7,299 nt of DNA from NCBI GenBank assembly GCA_007123695.1, contig SLGN01000219.1, positions 1-7,299 on the forward strand, given 5' to 3'. The stretch is from Verrucomicrobiales bacterium (GTDB lineage: Bacteria; Verrucomicrobiota; Verrucomicrobiia; Verrucomicrobiales; DEV007). The translations under genes were made by a program, and so were the position numbers. Shown one piece after another: positions 1-7,275 of the stretch. The notes beneath the pieces are model-generated. The model was given only the letters and a program-made list of their open reading frames with translations, ran no database searches and was not told the DNA's origin. Position 1 is the stretch's first letter. Each line of letters begins with the position of its first letter.

Positions 1-1390
<1,390 letters not shown>

Positions 1391-1696
1391 GAAACTTGAT
1401 CCCGCTTTCGGAACGCGGCTGCTCCTTGCGGAGCGGCTGTTGTTCTTAATACGGAAAATTGACGTAGACATGGCTCGAAGATCCGAGCCAGTCCTGCGCG
1501 TTACTCATCTTCACGCGCAGCGCACAATTTAGCCTTTTCCTTTTCCGCTAGCTTGCTTGCTGCCCGCTTCGACCGTCGGTGACGTGTCCGCGATAGCACA
1601 ACCAAACCAGCATGATGTTCTGAAAGATCTTAATCTCTGACGCCTGGGGCGCAGAAGCAGCTCGGCTTCTTTTCAGAGCCACCCTCTTTCGGGCGG
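1391..1696 (-). other. 16S rRNA precursor leader (about 300 nt) with hairpins
   Basis: This is the transcribed leader between the inferred rRNA start (about 1694-1698) and mature 16S. I see no convincing gene in it. It contains perfect or near-perfect hairpins. They are a 9-bp stem with G-U pairs and a 4-nt loop at 1417-1438, a 7-bp stem with a 6-nt loop at 1471-1490, a 7-bp stem with an 11-nt loop at 1495-1519, and a 6-bp stem with a 6-nt loop at 1653-1670. Such structures are typical of rRNA leaders, where they assist processing and folding. The RNase III stem with the 16S downstream flank cannot be checked because that flank is outside the window. The leader extent is inferred from the promoter. 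Confidence 0.6.
1618..1630 (-). promoter_or_regulatory. Candidate boxA antitermination element in the rRNA leader
   Basis: On the minus strand this reads AGATCTTTCAGAA, which matches the E. coli rrn boxA (TGCTCTTTAACAA) at 9 of 13 positions including the TCTTT core. It lies about 65-75 nt downstream of the inferred rRNA start, a suitable place for NusB/S10 loading on nascent pre-rRNA. The match is short and includes a self-complementary AAGATCTT, so chance is possible. Confidence 0.35.
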
Positions 1697-1702
1697 GCGG
1701 TG

Positions 1703-1730
1703 AATGTAGGCGGATTTCTGCGGGGGTCAA
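1703..1730 (-). promoter_or_regulatory. rRNA operon promoter (sigma-70 type)
   Basis: On the minus strand the -35 is TTGACC (1730-1725), the spacer is 16 bp, and the -10 is TACATT (1708-1703). The stretch between the -10 and the probable start (about 1694-1698) is CACCGCCCGCCC. Such a GC-rich discriminator is known to make rRNA promoters sensitive to ppGpp and initiating-nucleotide levels, so growth-rate control is a reasonable inference. An AT-rich UP element lies immediately upstream. The placement about 300 nt before mature 16S is normal. Confidence 0.7.
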
Positions 1731-1734
1731 ACGC

Positions 1735-1760
1735 TTTTCTGCATTTTTTTCGAAAAATCG
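1735..1760. promoter_or_regulatory. UP element upstream of the rRNA promoter
   Basis: This is a strongly AT-rich island in GC-rich surroundings, directly upstream of the rRNA -35 box. It contains the palindrome TTTTTCGAAAAA (1746-1757), which fits the TTTTnnAAAA core of the UP consensus bound by the alpha-subunit C-terminal domains of RNA polymerase. It falls at roughly -40 to -65 relative to the inferred start. Because it is palindromic and lies between divergent genes, an effect on the plus strand cannot be excluded, although the L,D-transpeptidase promoter is about 190 bp away. Confidence 0.6.
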
Positions 1761-1943
1761 TTCCAACCCTTTCCAGCGGCGCAAAAATCCTATGTCAAAT
1801 CCGTTGGATTTTGAAAAATCTCGGATTGATCGGGCGATCTCGGCCCGTTTTCTCCCGTCACTGCGCAATCGGCGCATCCAACGGATCGGCTGGAGCGGTT
1901 CCATGGCGTGCCTGAACCGGTTCCAGCCTCGATTCCGTTCGCG

Positions 1944-1972
1944 TTGTCAGTTGCTTCTGTCTCGGGTATCGT
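1944..1972 (+). promoter_or_regulatory. Candidate promoter of the L,D-transpeptidase gene
   Basis: TTGTCA (1944-1949), a 17-bp spacer, and TATCGT (1967-1972) match the sigma-70 consensus at 5/6 and 4/6. The predicted start is about 1979-1980, giving a leader of only about 10 nt before the ATG at 1990. This supports 1990 over earlier in-frame starts, which would lie upstream of the promoter. No strong Shine-Dalgarno precedes 1990. The call rests on consensus matching alone. Confidence 0.4.
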
Positions 1973-1989
1973 CGCGATGCTGCTCTCAC

Positions 1990-3774
1990 ATGGAAACGTC
2001 GTCTTTTCCCTCCTGCCTTCCCTCCGCCGCCCTCGCCATCTGGCGACGGCTGGCCGTCGCAGGCTGCGCTCTGCTGCTGCCGACCGCCTCTTGGGCGCAA
2101 ATCGCCGATGCGGACCCGGAGGAGGGAGTCGCCGTCGCTCCGCGGACCGAAGTCCCGCCCGCAGTGCCGGAGGCGCAGCACGCCGCGAGCGCAGAGGAGG
2201 TTGCCCTTCGCTCGCAGGTCCGTCGGTTGCTCCCCCCGGATCGGCATTTCCTGGACTTGGCGGCAGCAGCGGTGGCGAAGGCGTATGCGGAGCGTGGCTT
2301 TCGTCCCTTTTGGGGCGGGGAGGTGCCGAGGGAAAGCTTTCACCGGGGACTGGCCGACGAGCTGAAGAGGAACGCCCTCCCGGGATTGCTCGCGCTCGAT
2401 CCCGAATCGCTTGTGGCGCGAGCGGGCGAGGGACCGGTGGCGGCGCCCGACCTCGCGATGGCGGTCGCGTTCTGCGACGCCGCCCTCCACATCCGCATCG
2501 GCGCAGTGGCGCCGGACAGGCTCTGGCCGGACTGGGATCTGGGGGACACTCCGGGCTCGGACGACCGTTCCATCGAATCGATCGTGGGGGATCTCGTTAC
2601 GGCGAGCGCGCTGCGCCCCTTCGACTTGCAGCGATCGATGGCGACGATGGCCCCGAAGAACTGGATCTACCGCGAGCTGGTCGCGGCCTATCCAAAGGCC
2701 TACGAGGCGATGCTGCGGTATTCCGGGCTCCCGCAGATCCCCGATCCCGAGCACGTCGGTCCGGGGAGACCGGGCGAATTCTACCCGGGCGCGCCAGCCA
2801 TCGCGGCGCACCTCATCGACCGCGGCTACCTGAACATGGCGCCCGAGCATGCCGCGACGATCTCTTCGCTGACGCCGGAAGTCACCGGAGCCCTCATCGC
2901 CTTCCAGATGGACTACGGCCTGGAGCCCGACGGCATCTTCGGTCCGGCCTCGTGGCGCTACCTGAACGTGAACGCTCCCGCCCGCTTCCGGTCGGTCGTT
3001 CTGAACCTGCACCGCGCGAGGTTGATGCCGGGCCGCCTCGGCGACCGCTATCTGCTGGCGAATTTGCCCTGCGCCGAACTGCATCTCTTCGAGGCGAACG
3101 ACTATCTCGCCAAGTCGATGCGCATCGTCCACGGCAAGGCGGACCCGGAATCGCAGCGCACCCGGATCTTCCGGGACCGGCTCCAGGAGGTCGTCTTCGG
3201 CCCATACTGGAATGTGCCGCCGAGCATTGCGAAGAAGGAGCTGATCCCTCGCATCGAGGAGGATTCGGGCTACCTCGGGAGCAACAACTACGAGATCGTC
3301 GATTCCGGCGGCGGTCCCGTCTCCCTCTCGCCCGAAGCTCTCCAAGGCGTGGCGCAGGGCCGCTTCCTGCTGCGCCAGCGCCCCGGGCCGGAAAACGCCC
3401 TCGGCTACGTGAAGTTCCTCTTCCCCAATTCCTTCAACATCTACATGCACGACACGCCGTGGAAGGAGTATTTCGCCCACTCCAAGCGCGACCACAGCCA
3501 TGGCTGCATCCGCCTGGAGAAGCCCGACGAACTGGCCGAATGGGTCTTCAGTCCGAAGGGAATGACGCTGGAGGAGGCTCGCGCCGCGATGGCCAACCAC
3601 GTCAACCGCGGGATGGGGGTGAGCGGTGGGATCAACGTCTACATCACCTACTTCACGACCTTTCCGCGCAGCTCCCGCAGCGGGCGCCCGCTCCTCGTCA
3701 CGGGACGCGACGTCTACGGCTACGACGCCGCCGACGCGCGGACCCTCGCCCCCTTCCTGCCGTGGAAGGAGTAG
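1990..3774 (+). CDS. Secreted YcbB/LdtD-type L,D-transpeptidase
   Basis: This 594-residue exported enzyme is predicted to form 3-3 (mDAP-mDAP) cross-links in periplasmic peptidoglycan, using an active-site cysteine instead of a penicillin-binding-protein serine. Its length is close to E. coli YcbB/LdtD (about 615). It opens with a Sec signal peptide: RR, then a hydrophobic stretch ending ASWA before Gln, about residues 20-37. Next is a scaffold region with the family-typical ERGFRPFW (about 98-105). A peptidoglycan-binding_1 domain follows (about 275-325, DGIFGPASWRYLN), then the YkuD catalytic domain (about 353-520). That domain has His487 (YMHDTP) and the HSHGCIRL motif with His504 and catalytic Cys506. 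The insertion between the two halves (GYLGSNNYEIV, RQRPGPENALG) is the YcbB-type capping loop. The family tail VYITYFTTF and DVYGYD is intact. In-frame starts at 1792 and 1903 exist; 1903 has a GGAG 7 nt upstream, so 623 residues is the main alternative. The gene stands alone, divergent from the rRNA operon. Confidence 0.93.
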   Translation: METSSFPSCLPSAALAIWRRLAVAGCALLLPTASWAQIADADPEEGVAVAPRTEVPPAVPEAQHAASAEEVALRSQVRRLLPPDRHFLDLAAAAVAKAYAERGFRPFWGGEVPRESFHRGLADELKRNALPGLLALDPESLVARAGEGPVAAPDLAMAVAFCDAALHIRIGAVAPDRLWPDWDLGDTPGSDDRSIESIVGDLVTASALRPFDLQRSMATMAPKNWIYRELVAAYPKAYEAMLRYSGLPQIPDPEHVGPGRPGEFYPGAPAIAAHLIDRGYLNMAPEHAATISSLTPEVTGALIAFQMDYGLEPDGIFGPASWRYLNVNAPARFRSVVLNLHRARLMPGRLGDRYLLANLPCAELHLFEANDYLAKSMRIVHGKADPESQRTRIFRDRLQEVVFGPYWNVPPSIAKKELIPRIEEDSGYLGSNNYEIVDSGGGPVSLSPEALQGVAQGRFLLRQRPGPENALGYVKFLFPNSFNIYMHDTPWKEYFAHSKRDHSHGCIRLEKPDELAEWVFSPKGMTLEEARAAMANHVNRGMGVSGGINVYITYFTTFPRSSRSGRPLLVTGRDVYGYDAADARTLAPFLPWKE

Positions 3775-3799
3775 CGCCGCCACGTTTCGCGCGGCGGCG
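3775..3799 (+). terminator. GC-rich hairpin directly after the transpeptidase stop codon
   Basis: CGCCGCC (3775-3781) pairs perfectly with GGCGGCG (3793-3799) across an 11-nt loop, beginning at the first base after the TAG stop. There is no U-tract, so it is not a classical intrinsic terminator. It could still stabilise the 3' end or act with Rho. The position is suggestive but the evidence is weak. Confidence 0.3.
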
Positions 3800-3815
3800 A
3801 TCCAGCGGTTTCCTG

Positions 3816-3995
3816 AGCCCGCATTTCTCACACCCCTTCGTCGCGAGACACCGCGAGGATGCGTCCCCGCGAGGCGCGGTCCGGATTTCCCGCCGGGCTG
3901 TATGATTACATACCGTCCAAGGGAAATCCGGGGCGGAACGAAGCGGGGGCGGGCCGCAGCAAGTCGCAGCAGAAGGGTTGTGAGAAATGCGGGCT
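3816..3995. repeat. ~180-bp near-palindromic, MITE-like element with 24-bp terminal inverted repeats
   Basis: The outer arms 3816-3839 (beginning AGCCCGCATTTCTCAC) and 3972-3995 are inverted copies matching at 23 of 24 bases. On nearly the same axis (about 3906), CCGGATTTCCC (3881-3891) is perfectly inverted at 3921-3931, and the centre GTATG-ATTA-CATAC (3900-3913) is a third perfect hairpin. The segments between are more loosely complementary. The whole unit could therefore fold into one long imperfect hairpin. It has no coding capacity of its own that I trust. No clear target-site duplication is visible at the ends. It lies between two convergent genes, and its right end overlaps the first two bases of the Nif3-family stop codon. 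It could be a non-autonomous transposable element, or a long bidirectional terminator or stabilising hairpin. A MITE-type origin is an inference from the terminal repeats. Confidence 0.7.
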
Positions 3996-4755
3996 AAAGT
4001 CCGGTGGGGTGGTCGAGGAAGGTGACCTCGAGACCGGGGAACTCGGCGGCCCACCGCTCCGCGAGGGCCTTGACCCCGAAGGTCTCGGTGGCGTAGTGGC
4101 CTGCGAAGACGAGGTTGACCCCCAATTCCTCGGCCGCGGTGTAGCTCCAGTGGGGCCCTTCGCCGGTGAGGAAAGTGTCGATGCCCGAGCCGGCGATCTC
4201 GTGAATCTGGGAGCCCGCACCGCCGGTGACGATTCCCAGCTCGCGAACGCGGGCCGGTCCGCCCGGCGCGAGCATGGGCGTGGTGCCGACCGCCTCGGCG
4301 ACGCGATCGAGGAATGCGTCGCGCTCAAGGTCGCAGGAAATCCGCAGTCCGAGGTCGTGGCCCTTCCACGGGGCGAAAGGCCGGCCCTGCCCTCCGAAGC
4401 CGAGCGCGGCGGCGAGGCGGGCGTTGTTTCCCAGCTCCGGATGCACGTCGAGCGGGAGATGGGCGGAATAGATGGCGAGATCGTGCTCCATGGCGAGCTT
4501 GAGCTTCCGGTAGAGTGCCCCCTCGATCCGCTGCGCCCCTTGCCAGAAGAGACCGTGGTGGACGACGAGGAGGTCGGCGCCCGACGCGCAGGCCATCTCG
4601 ACGACGGGGAGACAGGCATCGACGGCGGCGGCGACTTTGGCGACGGTGCCCGAGTTTTCGAGCTGCAGTCCGTTGAGGGCTCCCGGGAAATCGGGGACGC
4701 TGTCGAGGGAAAGCCACTCGTTGGCGGCGCGGACGAGGTCTTCGAGCGAATTCAC
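3994..4755 (-). CDS. Nif3/YbgI-family dinuclear metal-centre protein
   Basis: This 253-residue cytosolic protein belongs to the Nif3-like family (DUF34, also labelled 'GTP cyclohydrolase 1 type 2 homolog'). It is a widespread toroidal hexamer whose physiological function remains debated, so no reaction is assigned. Family motifs are all present: NGLQLEN (28-34), HHGLFW with metal ligands His66 and His67, HLPLDVHPELGNN with Asp103, a TGE turn, and GHYATETFGVKALAE with His220 and Glu224. The ending FLDHPTGL is typical. The length (about 250) matches the single-domain form. I chose GTG at 4755 because family members begin just before this NSLEDLV-like helix, and because a promoter overlaps the upstream in-frame TTG at 4791, which would add 12 low-complexity residues. 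It lies 117 bp downstream of the C39-like gene on the same strand but seems to have its own promoter. Its TAG stop touches the palindromic repeat. Confidence 0.93.
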   Translation of the reverse strand: MNSLEDLVRAANEWLSLDSVPDFPGALNGLQLENSGTVAKVAAAVDACLPVVEMACASGADLLVVHHGLFWQGAQRIEGALYRKLKLAMEHDLAIYSAHLPLDVHPELGNNARLAAALGFGGQGRPFAPWKGHDLGLRISCDLERDAFLDRVAEAVGTTPMLAPGGPARVRELGIVTGGAGSQIHEIAGSGIDTFLTGEGPHWSYTAAEELGVNLVFAGHYATETFGVKALAERWAAEFPGLEVTFLDHPTGL

Positions 4756-4762
4756 GGATCCG

Positions 4763-4791
4763 ATGCTAGGCCGGCCCCGCCCCGGGGTCAA
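4763..4791 (-). promoter_or_regulatory. Promoter of the Nif3-family gene, abutting its start codon
   Basis: On the minus strand, TTGACC (4791-4786), a 17-bp spacer and TAGCAT (4768-4763) match the sigma-70 consensus at 5/6 and 4/6. The -35 and following bases (TTGACCCC) are the same as at the rRNA promoter. The expected transcription start, about 7 nt after the -10, is at 4755-4757, essentially the GTG start codon. The transcript would therefore be leaderless or nearly so. Confidence 0.5.
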
Positions 4792-4827
4792 TCCTTCGTT
4801 TCCGTGGCATCGATTGCCCGAGGGCCG

Positions 4828-4843
4828 GGCGGAACCGTCCGCC
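4828..4843 (-). terminator. Short GC-rich hairpin downstream of the C39-like gene
   Basis: GGCGGA and TCCGCC form a 6-bp stem with a 4-nt loop, about 30 nt after the C39-like stop codon and upstream of the Nif3-family promoter. No U-run follows on the minus strand, so termination here is only possible, not shown. In this GC-rich sequence a stem of this size can arise by chance. Confidence 0.2.
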
Positions 4844-4872
4844 GCGCCGGCATCGGCCCCAGGGGATCCCGG

Positions 4873-6147
4873 CTACAGCTTGAAGAAAAAGGCGGCGTAG
4901 GCCGTCGCCTCCATCTCTTCGATCCGCATGCGCCGGTCTCGGGTGTCCTCGCCCCACGGCTCGGCATAGACGAGGGTGTCGGTTTCCGGACTGAACCCGG
5001 TCAGGACCGAGGCATGGGACGGCGTGCCCCGGGCTCCTTTCGGCGGGAGGGCGCCGATTTCGGCGGCAGAAAGGGCGGGCGGAGCGAGGGAAGGGTCCTC
5101 CTTCCGCGCCTCGGCGAGCCGCCGGTGGGCGATCTCGCGCTCCAACGAGACCCTGCGCCACACGACCACGGGCACTCCGGCCTCGAGCGAGCGCAGCACC
5201 CGGGAGCGGTCGAAGCTGGGCGCGACGCTGACGCGCATCCCGAGCTCGCTCCCCACCGCGCGGTAGAGATCGACCAGCTTGCTGCCGGCTGCGCTCCCTG
5301 TGTTCTTGAAGCCCGCGCTGCCGGCGAGATCGTTGGGCGAGGCAGTCAGTCCGAGATAGCGAGAAGCCATGGCGAGGGAGTGGACTCCGCAGAAGGGCGT
5401 CTCGCCCTGGGTGCACATGGGCAGCCCGCGGATGACCAGCTCGCCGTCGCCGCTCCGTTCGACAGCGGCGGCGAATTTCGCGGCGCGGTCGCGCCTTCCC
5501 ATCTCGGCGAACTCCTCATCGACGAAACTGCGGGGCTCGCTCCCGGCGCGGTAGATGTGCAGGGCCACGGAATGGTCGGGGCGGGCCACGAGCCGGAGAA
5601 CGAAGCCTTCCCATCGGTATTCGACGAATTCGGACCGCAAGACCGAGGTCCTCCCAATGCTGCCCGCGACGCCCCGTCCGCAACCCTTTCCGAGCCGGTC
5701 GGACAGACGCCGGCTGAGGCCCTTGTGGAGCTGCGAGAACTCCTGGCGCCGCGCGCGGCCCGCTTCGCGCTCCTCGCGGGACTGCTCGCCGCCGTAGTGG
5801 TATCCGAAGTAGAGGCCCGCGTCGAGAAAGGAGATGACGAGCTCGCGCACTCCGCCCGAATCACCGAAGGCGGCGACCGACATCGGCACCTCGCCGAAGG
5901 CCATGGGCACGGCCTCCATGCGGCGGGCGGTCTCGCCCTCCAGCGCTGGCTCGTCGCGCCAGGGTCCCGGGAATTCCTGGGCTTGCCAGTTCCCCTCGTC
6001 GAGGAAGTCCTCGGTGAGGTCCGCTCTGAAGCGGGGAAAGGCCGGGATGATGGGAATCCCGGCGCCGTTGCCGAAGAAAACGTTGGGAATCGCGCCGACC
6101 GGCGGGGCGGCGAGAAGGAGGGCGAGCAGAAGGCAGTTCCGTTTCAT
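4873..6147 (-). CDS. Secreted C39-like papain-fold cysteine peptidase, role unknown
   Basis: This is a 424-residue exported protein. Residues 1-19 form a Sec signal peptide: MKRN, a Leu/Ala-rich core, and VGA before Ile-Pro. Residues about 20-240 match no family I recognise; they include an Arg/Glu-rich amphipathic stretch following YFGYHYGGEQ. The C-terminal ~180 residues look like a Peptidase_C39_2-type papain-like domain. Gln247 sits six residues before Cys253 (QGETPFCG), the papain oxyanion-hole/nucleophile spacing. His378 lies in PSHASVLTGF, and the third catalytic position is Glu396 in AEPWG, where Asp or Asn is usual. The protein is thus likely a periplasmic or secreted protease, amidase or transglutaminase-like enzyme. 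It has no ABC-transporter domain and no bacteriocin context, so it is not a leader-peptide exporter. I chose ATG 6147 because the signal peptide starts there; the ATG 11 codons upstream adds a non-signal-like prefix. The substrate is unknown. Confidence 0.75.
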   Translation of the reverse strand: MKRNCLLLALLLAAPPVGAIPNVFFGNGAGIPIIPAFPRFRADLTEDFLDEGNWQAQEFPGPWRDEPALEGETARRMEAVPMAFGEVPMSVAAFGDSGGVRELVISFLDAGLYFGYHYGGEQSREEREAGRARRQEFSQLHKGLSRRLSDRLGKGCGRGVAGSIGRTSVLRSEFVEYRWEGFVLRLVARPDHSVALHIYRAGSEPRSFVDEEFAEMGRRDRAAKFAAAVERSGDGELVIRGLPMCTQGETPFCGVHSLAMASRYLGLTASPNDLAGSAGFKNTGSAAGSKLVDLYRAVGSELGMRVSVAPSFDRSRVLRSLEAGVPVVVWRRVSLEREIAHRRLAEARKEDPSLAPPALSAAEIGALPPKGARGTPSHASVLTGFSPETDTLVYAEPWGEDTRDRRMRIEEMEATAYAAFFFKL

Positions 6148-6156
6148 CGCACGCCA

Positions 6157-6185
6157 AGGGTAGCAAACTCCAGCCTCCATGGCGA
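6157..6185 (-). promoter_or_regulatory. Weak candidate promoter of the C39-like gene
   Basis: On the minus strand, TCGCCA (6185-6180), a 17-bp spacer and TACCCT (6162-6157), preceded by an extended -10 TGC, give a partial sigma-70 match (4/6 and 3/6). Transcription would begin around 6149-6151, only a few bases before the ATG at 6147. No Shine-Dalgarno is visible. The site is consistent with the short-leader pattern of its neighbours, but weak on its own. Confidence 0.25.
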
Positions 6186-6215
6186 GCCGAAAACGGCCCG
6201 AGCCTGGTGCCGGGC
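6181..6215. other. Structured intergenic segment downstream of the transposase
   Basis: This lies between the transposase stop codon and the C39-like gene. It contains two competing small hairpins, GCCG-AAAA-CGGC (6186-6197) and GCCCG/CGGGC (6196-6200 with 6211-6215), and a CGAGCC direct repeat. It could be a transposase transcript end or a REP-like palindrome associated with the RAYT-type gene. No second copy is visible in the window to support the latter. Confidence 0.25.
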
Positions 6216-6227
6216 ATCATCCAACCC

Positions 6228-7274
6228 CTACTTCCCCATCACATCCTTCTGCAAATCCCGCAGCACCCGCAGCTCTCCCCAGTCCGCCCCGCGCATTCGT
6301 CGCGCGCCTGTCTTCCGCTTCCCGCCGAAGCGCCTCCCCTTCGCCTTCTCCCGCTCGAAGACCCCGTCGACGAACTCCGCGCTACCCAGCACCGCCCCGT
6401 CGCAGAAATAGCGCACCCGATGCCGCAGCGCCTCGCCCAGACTCATCTTCCCGCCCGAATTCACCACCGCCTCGACCTCTTCAGACGCCATTCCCAGCCG
6501 TCCCGGCTCGCCGCGCTGCTCGTCGCCCGCCACCGCCCGGCCCTCTTCGTAGAGCAGCACCCGGTAGCGCGTCAGGGTCCGCTCCCAGTTGTGACGGAAG
6601 CCCGAGTCCCGCAGCGCCTCGTCCAGCGCCCGTCCCAGCCCTTCGCGGGCCAGCGCCGCACGCCGACCGCCTCCGACCGCCTCGCCGTAGCCGCACCAGC
6701 GGTAGTCCTCCGGTTTCGCCGCCATGCCAGCGCGGACAGGATTCAGGTCGATGTAGGCCGCCACCGTCAGCAGCGCCGCCTCGCTGTCCTCGATCAGCAC
6801 GCTCTTGTAGCGTTCTTCCCAGAGCGTTCCAACCCGTCCGAGACGCTTGTTCATGTAGAAGCTCACCCTTAGCTTCAGCGCCTTCATGAAGTGGGCGAGG
6901 CTGCCCCGCCGTTTCTCGTGGCGGTCGAGGATTTCCTTGTGCCATCGCTCGTCCCCTGCCAGCCGGGCCCGTTCCAGCTCCTGGCGAACTCCCTCGACGG
7001 TGTCCTCGTCGTAGAGCAGGGGCAGCACCTCCAGCAGCCCCGCTTCGTCCAGCGGAGCAAGTTCCTCCCGGTCCGGCACCTCCAGCAGCAGGTGAAAGTG
7101 GTTGTCCATGAGGCAATACGTGATCACCCGCACCCCCGAGAAAGCCTCCTGGTTGCGCAGGATCCTGCGGAAGATTTCCTTGTCCTTCGCTTGAAAGACC
7201 ATGCGCCGGTCGACGACGCGGGAAATGACATGGTAGAATGCTCTGCCGACCCCCAAAAGGCGTGCTGTTCTCAT
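6228..7274 (-). CDS. RAYT-like HUH transposase (Y1_Tnp / TnpA-REP family) with long C-terminal extension
   Basis: This 348-residue protein is related to REP-associated tyrosine transposases, single-strand DNA endonucleases that use an HUH motif and a tyrosine and are often domesticated single-copy genes. The HUH motif is His59-Phe-His61 in MDNHFHLLLEVP, after an N-terminal FYHVISRVVDRR typical of the family. The later conserved blocks GTLWEERYKS (Tyr156) and AAYIDLNPVRAG (Tyr174) are present; I do not assert which Tyr is catalytic. E. coli TnpA-REP is about 165 residues. This protein has an insertion at about 70-120 and a ~150-residue C-terminal extension, ending in a basic region (EREKAKGRRFGGKRKTG) and RGADWGELRVLRDL. 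No frameshift or stop interrupts it. Its composition resembles the neighbouring genes, which argues against recent arrival. No IS-type ends or target duplications were found. The start is ATG 7274, only 25 bp from the window edge, so its promoter is mostly unseen. Confidence 0.88.
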   Translation of the reverse strand: MRTARLLGVGRAFYHVISRVVDRRMVFQAKDKEIFRRILRNQEAFSGVRVITYCLMDNHFHLLLEVPDREELAPLDEAGLLEVLPLLYDEDTVEGVRQELERARLAGDERWHKEILDRHEKRRGSLAHFMKALKLRVSFYMNKRLGRVGTLWEERYKSVLIEDSEAALLTVAAYIDLNPVRAGMAAKPEDYRWCGYGEAVGGGRRAALAREGLGRALDEALRDSGFRHNWERTLTRYRVLLYEEGRAVAGDEQRGEPGRLGMASEEVEAVVNSGGKMSLGEALRHRVRYFCDGAVLGSAEFVDGVFEREKAKGRRFGGKRKTGARRMRGADWGELRVLRDLQKDVMGK

Positions 7275-7275
7275 G

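Noticed and set aside
1653..1673. Hairpin followed by TTTT on the plus strand (intrinsic terminator shape)
   Set aside because: The T-run is only four bases and no plus-strand gene ends here. The same stem is better explained as part of the rRNA leader.
1548..1904. Minus-strand 118-codon frame upstream of 16S
   Set aside because: It spans the rRNA promoter, UP element and leader, shows no motif, and would require translation of rRNA control sequence.
1792..1989. N-terminal extensions of the L,D-transpeptidase starting at 1792 or 1903
   Set aside because: They put 29-66 mostly non-signal residues before the Sec signal peptide, show weaker GC3 bias, and would be upstream of the best promoter. 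The 1903 start does have a GGAG at good spacing, so it is kept as the main alternative.
1858..3831. Minus-strand open frame of 657 codons opposite the L,D-transpeptidase
   Set aside because: The plus strand encodes an intact YkuD enzyme here. The antisense product is Arg/Val/Asp-rich without a domain and is explained by high GC3.
1908..3905. Second plus-strand frame of 665 codons overlapping the L,D-transpeptidase
   Set aside because: It is the +2 frame shadow of the same gene, with Arg/Ala/Gly/Pro-rich composition. It runs through the 3' hairpin and into the repeat.
3859..6411. Plus-strand open frame of 850 codons across the Nif3-family and C39-like genes
   Set aside because: It is antisense to two clearly recognisable minus-strand genes and the 3' end of the transposase, has low-complexity Gly/Arg/Glu composition with no motif, and begins inside the palindromic repeat. 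It is a GC-rich shadow.
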